64,000 bases of DNA from Hypericum androsaemum (taxonomy: Eukaryota; Streptophyta; Magnoliopsida; Malpighiales; Hypericaceae). Below the pieces are notes generated by a model. It was not told where the DNA came from. It saw only the letters and a list, made by a program, of their open reading frames with translations, and searched no databases. The position numbers and the translations under genes are program-made. Shown here in pieces: positions 1 to 10,573 of this stretch (the stretch's first letter is position 1; the number at the start of each line of letters is the position of its first letter). Location of the stretch: contig OZ023190.1 in the NCBI GenBank assembly GCA_963995505.1, forward strand, positions 1,302,001-1,366,000. Reading direction: 5' to 3'.

Positions 1-1347
1 AATTATAAATTAAGTGTATTTAACAAGTTGATTTCTGAAAAGTAATTAGTATATTAATCTATCATACTAAATAAGTATAGGTTTCTTTTTTTGTAATTCT
101 TTCAAATTAAAGGAGATACAATATTCTAAACCTTAAAGTAAGCCAAAAAAAATACATCATAAGGAAAAGACGTTGATCTTTTTGCATGGAAAATGAAAAA
201 ACAACAAGATGTTTTTAATGCTATACATCATTATCCACCAATAATTCTCACAAGAAAGCAATTATGCCTAAATTAATTATTATTATGTGAAAACTACCTA
301 CGTGCATTTTTCGGCTGGTATTCAAACATGCAGTAGATTTACCGATTCAGGTAGAATTTTTTCGGGTAATTTTTTATTGTTTGAACTCAATACTTTTTAT
401 TGTTTATAAGTTAATTTAAATATTTACCGGCCGCAACCTTTATCAATGGGGCAACACTAAGAAAATTGCAGGCTCACGTTTTTTTCTAAGTGTGCTATTT
501 CAATAGTTAATTAATAGTATTATTCAGAGTTGATTAATGCTAAATCTCATAATTTTTAAAATAAAAATAAGGAATACACGTGCCAAAATGTAGAACAAAC
601 AATTGACAAGGAATTTTAATCTCCCAACTTCCTAGCAATGTGCAAATGCAAGTATCTTCCTTTTTCCTTATAGCAACAGCGAGGCATATATACACAATAT
701 TTCGAGAAAAAAGTTCTTGATTGAAAGAATAAATTCTCTGTGTCTGTAAAGATAAATGTTAGGTTCTCTTTCTTTTAATTTTTCTTCTTTTGGAAGTCTT
801 TATTTTATTTTATTTTCTTCTTTCGGAAGAATAGTTAGTCGACTAATTTAAATTCGAGCTAAATAAAATTTTTAAAAATTAACATAAATTTAAAATTTCT
901 AACAAATACTTAAGGTTCTTATTTCAAATATTCAAATTCAAATTCAAATTTTTATTAGAATAGAACAACTATCTCATATTTGAAATATGTCACTTTCACT
1001 TGAATGATATTATCTTAAACTTGAGGACCAAAGGTGGTGAGGCGTCAAAATGTAATCGGATAAGTAGTCCAGAGAGCGTAACTTAGACGCATCGTTTTCT
1101 TTCTCGAGGAATCCACATTTTGCTTTTCTTCCCCCGATAACCTCTTTTATTTCTTTGGGCAGAATAACTTTTATTTTTCCAGAAAAATAACTTTATATTT
1201 CAATGTATTAAAGTGAACTATAAAATATTAAAGTGGATTTTTTGACATAATTTTTATACAGAAGAGAACTACATCAAAGTTAATTTATAAATTGATGGGG
1301 ATTAAATAGGTTCTTAATGGGCAATTTTTTATATAAATAAGAAATTT
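1..1347. other. AT-rich intergenic DNA, no gene seen
   Basis: Very AT-rich sequence with many homopolymer runs and short CAAATT-type repeats near 930-950. No reading frame of convincing composition, RNA gene or complete transposon terminus was recognised. Confidence 0.6.
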
Positions 1348-1995
1348 TTATTCATTATCAGGAACTGAACGAGTATGAGTACATCGAGGCAAATTAACAC
1401 ATTTTAAATCATCCATATATGGATCAAAGCAACATCCAAACAGCTCATCAAAAACTACAAAATCAAACCTAATCAATAGTACATATTTGGAGAGGACATT
1501 AGCGACTCGATTTCTCTCTCTCCAATTGTGTTGAAGCTGAGTCTCCCAGTCATGCGCAAGAAACTCCCGCATGGTGAATAAGTATCACTAAGAGGTGGTC
1601 ATGTGCAACCTCTCACCCAACACAAAATATAGCTTCCTCTCCCAGGCCAACTCCAAACCGAGGATGAGTGCCCACATCTTAGTCACTAAGGAGGTACAAT
1701 GACAATGCCCTTGGCAAAGACGCAAACTCAGTAGCCACCTACATCTCGAATGAGGCCACCTGCGCCAGCCAGACCTATGTTACCACAAGAGACTTATTAG
1801 TATTCAACTTAACAAAGCCATATGGCGGCCTAGTCCACGAACAAGGATCTGTCGTCAAAGGGGTGGAGATATGCAATCTGTAAAGACTCGAGCAAACTCA
1901 TGTACCTGTAAAAAGATGAGGTAGGGAGGGTGTCTTATAATAACGCTTATCTTAAATACCACGTCATTTCGCCACCTCCACTGCCACTAACAAAC
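1348..1995 (-). pseudogene. LINE (non-LTR retrotransposon) RNase H domain remnant
   Basis: On the minus strand the frames read as the C-terminal RNase H-like (RVT_3) domain of plant LINEs. In order there are the start of the domain (PPYGFVKLNTN near 1815), the helix with MWALILGLELAWER near 1680, and the C-terminal block with RERNRVANVL near 1500, ending in a MDDL-containing tail. Frames shift and stops occur between blocks. The three acidic catalytic positions of the family all appear substituted: D to N in KLNTN, E to K before MWAL, and D to N in RVAN. It is therefore dead. The rest of the LINE, with its endonuclease and reverse transcriptase, is absent, so this is a fragment. Confidence 0.7.
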
Positions 1996-2411
1996 TGTAG
2001 CAAAGGTGGTCATCAGCTAGTAGCTAAAATATTTGCCCGAATCCATGATCGATGATCCATTTAGTGACAATTAAACACATTTAACGGGGCGTATCTTTCG
2101 GGATTTTCAACCGTTGAAACGGCTACGTCCCAGATGTCCATGAACTATACACATTCATTCGTACACACACGAGATGGAACACTAAGGTTAAGGCATTAGG
2201 CCTCCTTTTTTTATAGGTAAGCATTATGCCTCCTCTCCATGTCTCCACTCGGAATATTCTCTTTTGATTTTTATTTAATTTTGATGTCTAAAATCGAATT
2301 GTGGAATCTTATTTAGAGAGTGATTACTTCATTTGTTTCAAACCCATGATTTGGCACATATTTTAGTATTAATATGAGATCATTCTCAAGTACTTTTGCA
2401 TATTTTTTTTG
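1996..2411. other. Intergenic, nothing recognised
   Basis: Mixed-composition sequence between the LINE remnant and the MITE. No coding or RNA signal was recognised. Confidence 0.5.
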
Positions 2412-2741
2412 TGTTTGGTCATCCTCCTCCTCGGGTTCCTGCATTTTCAAAAATAATTTTACCGTTCCCTGGCTTTGGTTTTAGAAACTTTCGGATCCCT
2501 GGCTGACGTCAGCACCCTTTTTTCATAGAAATGACCAAAATACTCTCAAAAAAAGAAAAAAACTTATCATCTTCAAGGGTATTTTGGTCATTTTTCTTGA
2601 AAAAAAATGGGTGCTGACGTCAGTTAGGGACCCGAGAGTTTCTAAAACTAATATCGAGGGACGGTAAAATTATTTTTGAAAATACAGGGACCCGAGAGGG
2701 AAGATGACCAAACACTAGGGACTAGGGGGTAATTTATCCTT
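2412..2741. mobile_element. MULE-type MITE with long inverted repeats
   Basis: The two halves are inverted copies of each other over about 150 bp. TTTGGTCATC at the left matches GATGACCAAA at the right. Inner blocks carrying GACCCGAGAG-like, TGACGTCAGC and TATTTTGGTCAT motifs also pair. There is almost no interior. The right border ends in GGTAATTTATCC; the left outermost 25 bp seem lost or diverged, so no target duplication could be assigned. The same kind of terminal sequence occurs at 15107, 53281 and 60139, where 9-bp target duplications support Mutator-type insertion. Confidence 0.75.
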
Positions 2742-2976
2742 TTTAAAAAAATAAAACTATATTACTCCTCAAAAAATCCCAATGTTACAACCAGATAATT
2801 TCACGAAGAAAACTAGATAAAGACTATCAAAACAGCACTTGATAAACTCAATCTACTTCCTTTGATCAAGAGAAAAACTAAGTAAAAGGGTCCCAACATA
2901 AGCAGCTTGGTACAAACAAATATCAAAGCAAGCAACCAAAAAAATCCCTTCGAGGATAAACACTAAGTCAATATAC

Positions 2977-3174
2977 TCAAGGAGGATCAAGGACCTTAGT
3001 TTGTTGCTTGCGGGCAGCAGCAACTCGGAGACCATCAATAATTTGCAGAGCATTAGCTTCCCATTTCAATCCAAGCTTCTTAGAAGCATTCCAACTATCC
3101 TTGCCAATTCTGATTACCGAAGGTCCAAATTTGCTTGCTCCTCTATTCCAACCATTAAAGATGAAAGATTGGTT
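2977..3174 (-). pseudogene. Unidentified coding-like fragment, 65 residues
   Basis: An open minus-strand frame ends at a TGA at 2977-2979. It has protein-like composition, including GASKFGPSVIRIGKDSW, SKKLGLKWEANALQIIDGL and a C-terminal RKQQTKVLDPP. There is no start codon: a TGA lies just upstream at 3175-3177, and further stops follow upstream in all frames. It looks like a terminal exon or a gene fragment rather than a complete gene. I do not recognise the family. Confidence 0.35.
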
Positions 3175-3177
3175 TCA

Positions 3178-4422
3178 TCCAGAGATTTGGGTGGCGCTTT
3201 AATCTTTATTCTCTTCGGCGGACATCTAACAAGAGTCACCGCCTTGCTCGTTGGCCTCCTCGTTCTTGCATGGATTTCAAGTTAAAATAATAGCAAGTGA
3301 TGAACAACTTTTAGGATGTTGGTAGCAAATTATAGTAGTTTAGTTTACAGGATAGTCTAATTTAAATTCGAATAAGTTTAAATTACGAAAAAAATGAAAA
3401 ATTCTTCGTACTAATCAATTTACTCAATTCTTGTAACTATACCAAGTTACCAACTAAGCACAGCACCGAAATTACTCCTTTGATTTTCCGATTCCTGGCT
3501 TTCTGGGGCTATATGTATCGAGGAGGAGAATTGATTGGTAGAGATATGGTACAACAATTGGTCCAGAGTCTGATCTTTCCTTCGGCAGATAATACAAAAT
3601 TGGTCCCCCTTTGTTATGATTCCCTCCCCTTCATCAGTTTTATATATTTGGAGTGGGCGGATCTAATTATGTTTTTATATTTGTAAAATATGAACCTAAA
3701 ATTAATTAAGTAAATTAAAATTCTTACTATTTGGAATAATTCTCATTAGTAAATTAAAACAACTTTTTAGGGGTGAAAAACTAAAGCAACTTTCATACAC
3801 AACAGATAGTAAAAACCCTTTAAATTAATGTACTAAATTCTTCTTTTTCTGGGGCATGAAGATTGTGTCAGCATTCTATCATAAAATAAAAACTTGGGAA
3901 AATTATAAAATAAAAAAACCATATCAATTGTTCCCTTATCCTGGTAGTTTTGAAGAGCAACAGACAAAATCCCACGTTCGGGCATGTGTCCATATTCAGG
4001 AAAAATATAAACAACCAAAGCACAAGGAACATGCAAGATTTGGACACTTTTGTACTCGGTTGTTTGTTTCTAACAAGGTTGGGACTGGGCTGTCAAATTG
4101 CTGATCACTGCTCCTTTGTGGGGCCCCAAGCCCACTATTTTCTACCATGAACCAACTAATCACTTCACTTATTGCTGGATTAGATCCCACCTTAGGTACT
4201 TGTTCTGTTTTATCTCTTCTTTTCTTTCTTCTTTACCGGGTAGCGAATCTGTTTGGTTGGTACAATGTCTATTCCAACAATTGGTGAAGAGTCGATAACT
4301 GTCATTAGATGATTCAACTGAAAAATTATTTGAATTCTCTTAAAGATATCTCGAATTCAAATCTAACAGACGAAAATAACATTATCGAAACTCGACTTCA
4401 GTTGTCATAGATTCACCATGAA
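3178..4422. other. Intergenic, no gene seen
   Basis: AT-rich sequence with several short open frames on both strands. None has recognisable motifs, and they overlap one another. It is the left flank of the Copia element. Confidence 0.5.
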
Positions 4423-4427
4423 GTACT

Positions 4428-5408
4428 TGTTGTTTCGGAGGGTTGGTGTACTTAATTAGGATCTTCGGCAGTCGAGGCAAGTGTTGGACACTTTCTCCGT
4501 AAGACGAGATTGCCCTGTATATTTCAGTGCGATAAGGGCTACGACAATCGTCCCCAAGATACAACGACTGTTAGGGCGTTTCCAAGACCGTTGCACACGT
4601 ATCTCGAAACTTTCGGGCGAACCCTTATATACCTAGAACTTTCGGACCTTTTTTTTCTAAGTGAAGAACGGGGGAAAGAAGAAGACAACAATGCTCGGAG
4701 ATGCACTTGCTGCTGGGATGAGGGATTATGGCAAGGGGCAGGCCTATTTATAGGCTGGAGGAGGCAGGGAGGCAGCCACCCCGAAGGGACGCGTCTGCTC
4801 AGCCAGCAGGCTGATTGGCTGCGCTCGTGGCCCTTCGGTGGCTTCTGGATCCTTCCAGGCGCGCCCAGGCTGCGCTGGCGCCCTTTCGCGATAGATCTCA
4901 CACCCCTTCGGCCTTCTGGAAGTCTCCTGCACATTCTTGCCCGTCGTGCCTCTTCGGTGGCCAACCTGAAGGCGCTCGCAGCTCCTCGTCACTCCGGTAG
5001 CTGCGCAGCTCTCTTCGGACCCGGGCAAAATACTTAAGGCTCCTCCAGCTCCTCGCGATAATGTGCACGTGCGAAGTGCCAAGTGCACCATAAAGTGCCC
5101 ATTGCAACCTGCGTCCAATGCGCCATGTGCACACGCACGTGCGCATGCGCGAGCACGTGCGCGAGCATGTGCGCGAGCGTGTGCGCGTGCGCGTGCTCGT
5201 GCTCGTACTCGTGGTCGGACGGTGCTTCGCACCGTCCTCGCAGCTAGCGGTGGGTCAGCCTTTTGGGTTGTCAATCAAGTTGAGAGGTAAGGAGAGGAAT
5301 TCCTTATAAACAAGGAAATCCTTCTTGCTCTATTCAATGTGGAATTGCAACCTTCCATCTTCCCTTTGGGCCTTTGGGCTTTTTGGGCCTTCATTCACAA
5401 ACCCAACA
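4428..5408 (-). repeat. Copia 3' LTR (981 bp)
   Basis: This is the left copy on the plus strand. It is longer than its partner by 273 bp. The differences include an extra block between CCCTTCGG-type microrepeats (about 4830-5030) and a longer GTGCGCGAGC-type alternating purine-pyrimidine tract at about 5130-5215. LTRs are identical at insertion, so these length differences arose later, probably by deletion in the 5' LTR between short repeats, expansion here, or both. Confidence 0.95.
4745..4752 (-). promoter_or_regulatory. TATA box in Copia 3' LTR
   Basis: The minus strand reads CCTATAAATAGG, a strong plant TATA box in the orientation of the element. It occupies the same place as the copy in the 5' LTR. 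Confidence 0.7.
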
Positions 5409-5419
5409 ATCCCCCACAT
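5409..5419 (-). other. Copia polypurine tract
   Basis: The minus strand reads TGTGGGGGATT directly against the 3' LTR, the expected site for plus-strand DNA priming. Confidence 0.8.
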
Positions 5420-5951
5420 GAATGATGACCAATGCATGCAGACTCTAATCGAAAGTTCTGACGTGTTATTATTGTATCGAGATAGGTAGCTTGCGACTTT
5501 GAACCTTCTCTAGTAATATGTTATCGGATTTACTCGCTGCTCGGTGAATGCAATATTTTGAACCGTCAGCTTTTGGCGTAAACCAAGACAATAACATTTA
5601 CACAATAATAACCCTAGTATATTTGGGTTTTCACGTTGTGTCCGTTTTGGCCATGGACCGTTTATTGGATTCATAAGTATTTTTTCCATTTGATGCGGCC
5701 TCACTTCATACTTACATAGGTGATCTCCTATCAGGAATATCCTGCCATACTCCACCTTTATCAAGGTGTAGGAATCATTAAAAGCATAACGCTTAACCTT
5801 ACCACACCTCTGCAGGTTAATACCTGGGCAGCTTCTGAGAATGAGATAGGTTCCAGGTGATTAACTGAACCCTCCATAACTTAGTTGTCTCATTGAACCA
5901 AGTTTGTGGGATCTCCACTCATCATGGTTGAGTTACCACTATGAACGTTCT

Positions 5952-8900
5952 TTAGTGTGTGGATTTTAATCCCATTCCCCTTACTGCGTTGTACATTTGA
6001 TCTCTATTGATTCCTTTCGTAAAAGGATCCGCTAAGTTATCCTTGGACTTTACGTAATTAATGGTGATCACCCCACTAGAGATCAACTGTCTAACGGTAT
6101 TGTGTCTCCGACGGATATGTCGAGACTTTCCGTTGTACAATGTACTTTGTGCTCTCCCGATTGCAGACATGCTATCACAATGTATCAATACGGGAGGCAC
6201 CGGTTTGCTCCAACACGGAATATCCTCTAGGAAGTTTCTGAGCCATTCAGCTTCTTTCCCAGCTTTGTCTAGTGCTATAAACTCTGACTCCATGGTGGAT
6301 CGAGCTATGCACGTTTGTTTAGAGGACTTCCAAGACACAGCTCCTCCTCCTATGGTGAATACATATCCACTCGTGGATTTGGAATCTTTAGTGTCTGATA
6401 TCCAGTTTGCGTCACTGTATCCTTCTAATACAGCTGGATATTTAGCATAATGTATGCCATGATTTATGGTATGTTTTAAATACCGTAAAACTCTTTCCAG
6501 AGCTAGCCAGTGATCCTTCCATGGATTACTTGTGAATCTACTAAGCTTACTAACTGAGTACGCAATATCAGGACGTGTGCAGTTTGTTAAATACATCAAG
6601 CTCCCGATAATTTGTGCATACCTCAGTTGAGATACTAGGTCTCCTCGATTCTTGGCTAAGTGTAGATTCAAATCTACTGGAGTCTTAACCGGAGGTTTGT
6701 CAAAAGCTTCAAATTTCTTGAGCGCGCTCTCCACGTAGTAGGATTGCGTCAAGATAATTTCGTCAGCTTTCCTAGAAATTTTTATTCCTAGTATGACATC
6801 TGCCAGACCCATATCTTTCATGTCAAAGTGGTTCTTTAACATATTCTTAGTTTTCACAATAACCTCTTTATTGCTTCCCATAATTAGTAAGTCATCTATG
6901 TAGAGACATACAATTATGTAAGCTTCAGGTGTGCCTTTAATGTAAACACATTTATCGCACTCATTGATCTTAAACCCATTTGACAGTATTGTTCTGTCAA
7001 ACTTCTCGTGCCACTGTTTCGGCGCTTGTTTTAGCCCGTATAGTGACTTGACTAGTCGACACACTTTATGCTCTTGACCGGGAGCCACAAACCCTTCAGG
7101 TTGCTCCATGTATATCTCCTCTTCCAGTTCTCCATTTAGGAAAGCTGTTTTTACATCCATTTGGCGGATCTCGAGATTATAGAGTGCTGCAACAGCTATG
7201 AGTACTCTAATTGATGTGATTCTTGTGACCGGTGAGTACGTGTCAAAAAAATCATATCCCTCCTTCTGTTTGAACTCCTTAGCTACCAATCGAGCTTTGT
7301 ACTTGTCGATTGATCCATCAGCTTTGTATTTCCTTTTTAGGATCCACCTGCATCCCAAAGGTTTGCAGCCCGGTGGGAGATCCACGATTTCCTACGTGTG
7401 GTTTTGTATAATGGATTCTATCTCACTATTGATAGCTTCCTTCCAGAGAGGAGCATCTGGACTGGACGATACCTCTTGGATTGTCCTGGGTTCATCTTCT
7501 AACACGTAGGTCAGATAATCCGGACCAAAGGATTTGGTTACCTTCGTCCGTTTACTACGTCTAGGTTCATCATCTTTCTGATTTGACTCTTGCTAGTCTT
7601 GTGAGCCCTTTTCTTTGGACTTCCTTCCTTTCTTTCCTTATTAGAAAAGCTATTCTCAAAGAACGTTGCGTTCCTTGATTCTATGACCATTCCCGCATTT
7701 ACCTCAGGGTTTTCAGATTTATGCACCAAGAATCGATAAGCACTACTATTTTGCACATATCCGATAAAGATGCAATCAATGGTCTTGGGTCCTATTCTTA
7801 CCTGCTTAGGCTTAGGTACTTCGACCTTTGCTAGGCACCCCCACACTTTAAGGTAACCGTAGGAAGGCTTCCTTCCTTTCCATAGTTCATATGGGGTTTT
7901 ATCCCTTTTCTTGTGTGGCAATTTGTTTAGAATGTGGTTAGCTGAGAGCACAGCTTCCCCCCATATGTTCTGAGGTAAGCCCGAGCTAATCAACATAGCG
8001 TTTATCATCTCCTTAAGAGTTTGATTTTTGTGTTCAGCTACGTCATTCGATTGAGGTGAGTATGGAGTAGTCGTCTGATGAATAATGCCATGTTCTTGAC
8101 AGAGTTCCTCAAACGGAGCTACATATTCTCCTCCTCGATCACTTCGGATCATTTTGATTTTCACGCTGAGTTGATTTTCAACCTCATTCTTATATCGCTT
8201 AAAGGCATCAAGAGCTTCGTCTTTGCCCTTTAGGAGATATACGTAACAGTATCTCGTGTAATCATTGATAAACGTGATGAAGTATTTCTTCCCGCCTTTA
8301 GTTTGCACGTGTTTCATATCGCAAGTGTCCGTATGAATTAACTCTAAAGGCGTAGTACTTCTTTCCACCGAATAGAAAGGTGATTTGGTCATTTTAGCCT
8401 CCACACATACTTCACATTTATCGGATGGGTTGAACTCTAGATTCGGTAATAAATTTAAACTTACTAATTTTCTTAGCGAGTTTAAATTTACGTGTCCTAA
8501 TCTACCATGCCATAAATTAGAACACTCGGTCAAGTAAGAAGAAGCGTTAACTTTATTTTCACTATTAAAGGTGCGATGTACAGTTATTACATTCATCTTA
8601 AACATCCCCCTTTCTAGATAACCCTTTCCTATGAATTGACCTGCTTTGGTCAGTACAAACTTATCAGCCTCAAATACAAGCTTAAGACCAGCTTTGCTTA
8701 ACAGTGAGCCAGAAACTAAGTTCTTGCGGATGTCCGAGATATGCAGCACATCCTCGAGGGTCAGTTCCTTTCTTGAGGTCAGCTTCAGGACCACCTTACC
8801 CAGACCGACGATCTTGGACGTTGCGGAGTTTTCCATGAACAGCTTTCGACCGGTGATCAGAATATAGTTCGAGAACATCTCCTTGTCCGAGCAGACATGG

Positions 8901-9832
8901 CGGGTAGCTCCAGTATCCACGAACCACTCTCTCGGATTGTCCACCATGTTGGCTTCAAACACCACGGCTGACAGATCCATCTGGGACAAGTCTTCAGCCA
9001 GGTTAGCCTTTCCTTGGTCGTCTTTCTTCGGCTGGCGACAGTCCTTAGCCATGTGTCCGGGTTTTTCGCAGTTGTAGCAGTCGCCCTTGATTTTCTTTTT
9101 CTTCTTGGGCTCTTGCTTCTCCTGCTTATCCCCGGACTTCTTTCTCTTCTTGCTACCTTTTCCCTCGGTGAGATGCACGGTGGTCTCAGGGTTGGCCTTG
9201 CCTTGCTTGACTTCGGACTTTCGGTTATCTTCCTCGATCCTAAGTCTCACGATCAGGTCTTCTAGGCCCATGTCATTCCTCTTGTGCTTGAGGTAGCTCT
9301 TGAAGTCCTTTCAGAGCGGGGGGAGCTTCTCGATCATCGCAGCTACTTGGAAGGACTCGCTGAGTTGCATCTTTTCGGCTTGGATCTCGTGAAGGATCAG
9401 CTGCAACTCCTGCACTTGGTCGATGACCTTCTTGGAGTCCACCATCTTGAAGTCGAGGAATCGTCCGATGATAAATTTCTTCGTCCCAGCATCCTCCATT
9501 TTGTACTTCTTCTCGAGTGAACCCCACAGCTCTTTAGCAGTTTTGGTTTCTGCATAGACGTTGTAGAGCGTGTCGTCTAGTCTATTCAGGACGTAGTTCC
9601 GGCATAGGAAGTCGCTATGACTCTATGCATCGAGGGCGTTGATCTTCTGTTGATCTGCCTCATTTTCTGCCACCTTCGGAGCCTCTTCCTTCAAGAATCA
9701 GACCAGGTTGAGCGTCTTCAGGTAGAACAACATCTTCTGTTGCCACCTCTTGAACTCGGTACCGTTGAACTTGGCCGGCCTTTCGGCGTGGACAGTTCCC
9801 GGGACCGCTGGTGCTGAGCTTGTTGATGCCAT
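5952..9832 (-). pseudogene. Copia gag-pol polyprotein, broken
   Basis: It starts at ATG 9832 (MASTSSAPAV), only 28 nt inside the 5' LTR. Visible in order are: gag; a CCHC zinc knuckle ([14 protein letters not shown], near 9075); a protease DTGA motif (near 8920); the GAG-pre-integrase HHCC region (HGRLGHVN ... CEVCVEAK); the integrase core (HTDTCD ... IRSDRGGEY ... QSNDVAE); the reverse transcriptase with YIDDLL (near 6900); and RNase H ([12 protein letters not shown] ... STMESEF) ending ADPFTKG. Gag has three in-frame stops (near 9700, 9630 and 9311). There is a frameshift near 7615-7640 between integrase and RT, a stop near 7590, and a TAG at about 7394 in an otherwise continuous RT frame. 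It cannot make a full polyprotein. Confidence 0.93.
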
Positions 9833-9843
9833 CTTCAAGTACA

Positions 9844-9945
9844 CAATCTCGTCTTACGATTGTTGTTTCGGAGGGTTGGTGTACTTGATTAGGATCTTCG
9901 GCAGTCGAGGCAAGTGTTAGACACTTTCTCCGTAAGACGAGATTG
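9844..9945 (-). other. 15-bp inverted repeat pairing U5 with the primer-binding position
   Basis: CAATCTCGTCTTACG (9844-9858) is an exact inverted copy of CGTAAGACGAGATTG (9931-9945). The first copy lies 2 nt inside the 5' LTR border, where the reverse-transcription primer should bind. The second lies in U5. The intervening loop is 72 nt. No match to a tRNA 3' end is recognised at the primer site. The inverted repeat is seen directly; any priming or packaging role is inference. Confidence 0.6.
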
Positions 9946-10568
9946 CCCCGTATATTTCAGTGCGGTACGGGCTACGACAATCGTCCCTAAGATACAACGA
10001 CTATTAGGGCGTTTCCAAGAACGTTGCACACGTATCTCGAAACTTTCGGGCGAACCCTTATATACCCAGAACTTTTGGACCTTTGTTTTCTAAGTGAAGA
10101 ACGGGGGAGAGAAGAAGACAACAATGCTCGGAGATGCACTTGCTGCTGGGATGAGGGATTATGGCAAGGGGCAAACCTATTTATAGGCTGGAGGAGGCAG
10201 GGAGGCAGCCACCCCGAAGGGACGCGTCCGCTTGGCCAGCAGATTGACTGGCTACGCTCGTGGCCCTTCGGCCTTCTGGAAGTCTCTCCTCGCGATGATG
10301 CGCACGTGCGAAGTACCAAGTGCGTCACAAAGCACCCATTGCGAGCTGCGTCTAATGCGCCATGCGCACGTGCGCGTGCTCGTGCTCGGACGGTGCTTCG
10401 CAGCTAGCGGTGGGTCAGCCTTTTGGGTTGTCAATCAAGTTGAGAGGTAAGGAGAGAAATTCCTTATAAACAAGAAAATCCTCCTTGCTCTATTCAATGT
10501 GGGATTGCAACCTTCCATCTTCCCTTTGGGCCTTTGGGCTTTTTGAGCCTTCATTCACAAACCCAACA
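9861..10568 (-). repeat. Copia 5' LTR (708 bp)
   Basis: This is the right copy on the plus strand and the promoter LTR for the minus-strand element. It begins TGTTG and ends CAACA, followed by the GTACT target duplication. It is shorter than the 3' LTR because of missing blocks between short CCCTTCGG and GGTGCTTCGCA repeats. Confidence 0.95.
10178..10185 (-). promoter_or_regulatory. TATA box of the Copia 5' LTR
   Basis: The minus strand reads CCTATAAATAGG. This would place transcription start roughly 25-35 bp downstream, near 10150 on the minus strand, leaving about 290 bp of R-U5. Confidence 0.65.
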
Positions 10569-10573
10569 GTACT

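Larger units (their letters stand above)
4423..10573 (-). mobile_element. Complete Ty1/Copia LTR retrotransposon, inactive
   Basis: The element has two LTRs (4428-5408 and 9861-10568), both starting TGTTG and ending CAACA, with GTACT immediately outside each end (4423-4427 and 10569-10573) as the 5-bp target duplication. The coding strand is minus, so the 5' LTR is the right-hand one. Pol order is protease, integrase, reverse transcriptase, RNase H, which defines Copia. A polypurine tract (TGTGGGGGATT on the minus strand) abuts the 3' LTR. About 20 mismatches are visible in the first 400 bp of the LTRs, so the insertion is not very recent. Gag and pol are broken by stops and a frameshift. Confidence 0.95.

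Noticed and set aside
4510..5274. Several frames of 140-176 codons in the Copia LTR, some Arg-rich
   Set aside because: They lie within the GC-rich LTR on both strands, differ between the two LTR copies, and result from alternating GTGCGC repeats.
9842..9860. Standard tRNA-Met primer-binding site for the Copia element at 4423-10573
   Set aside because: The sequence after the 5' LTR does not resemble TGGTATCAGAGC. It instead pairs with U5, as reported in the findings.
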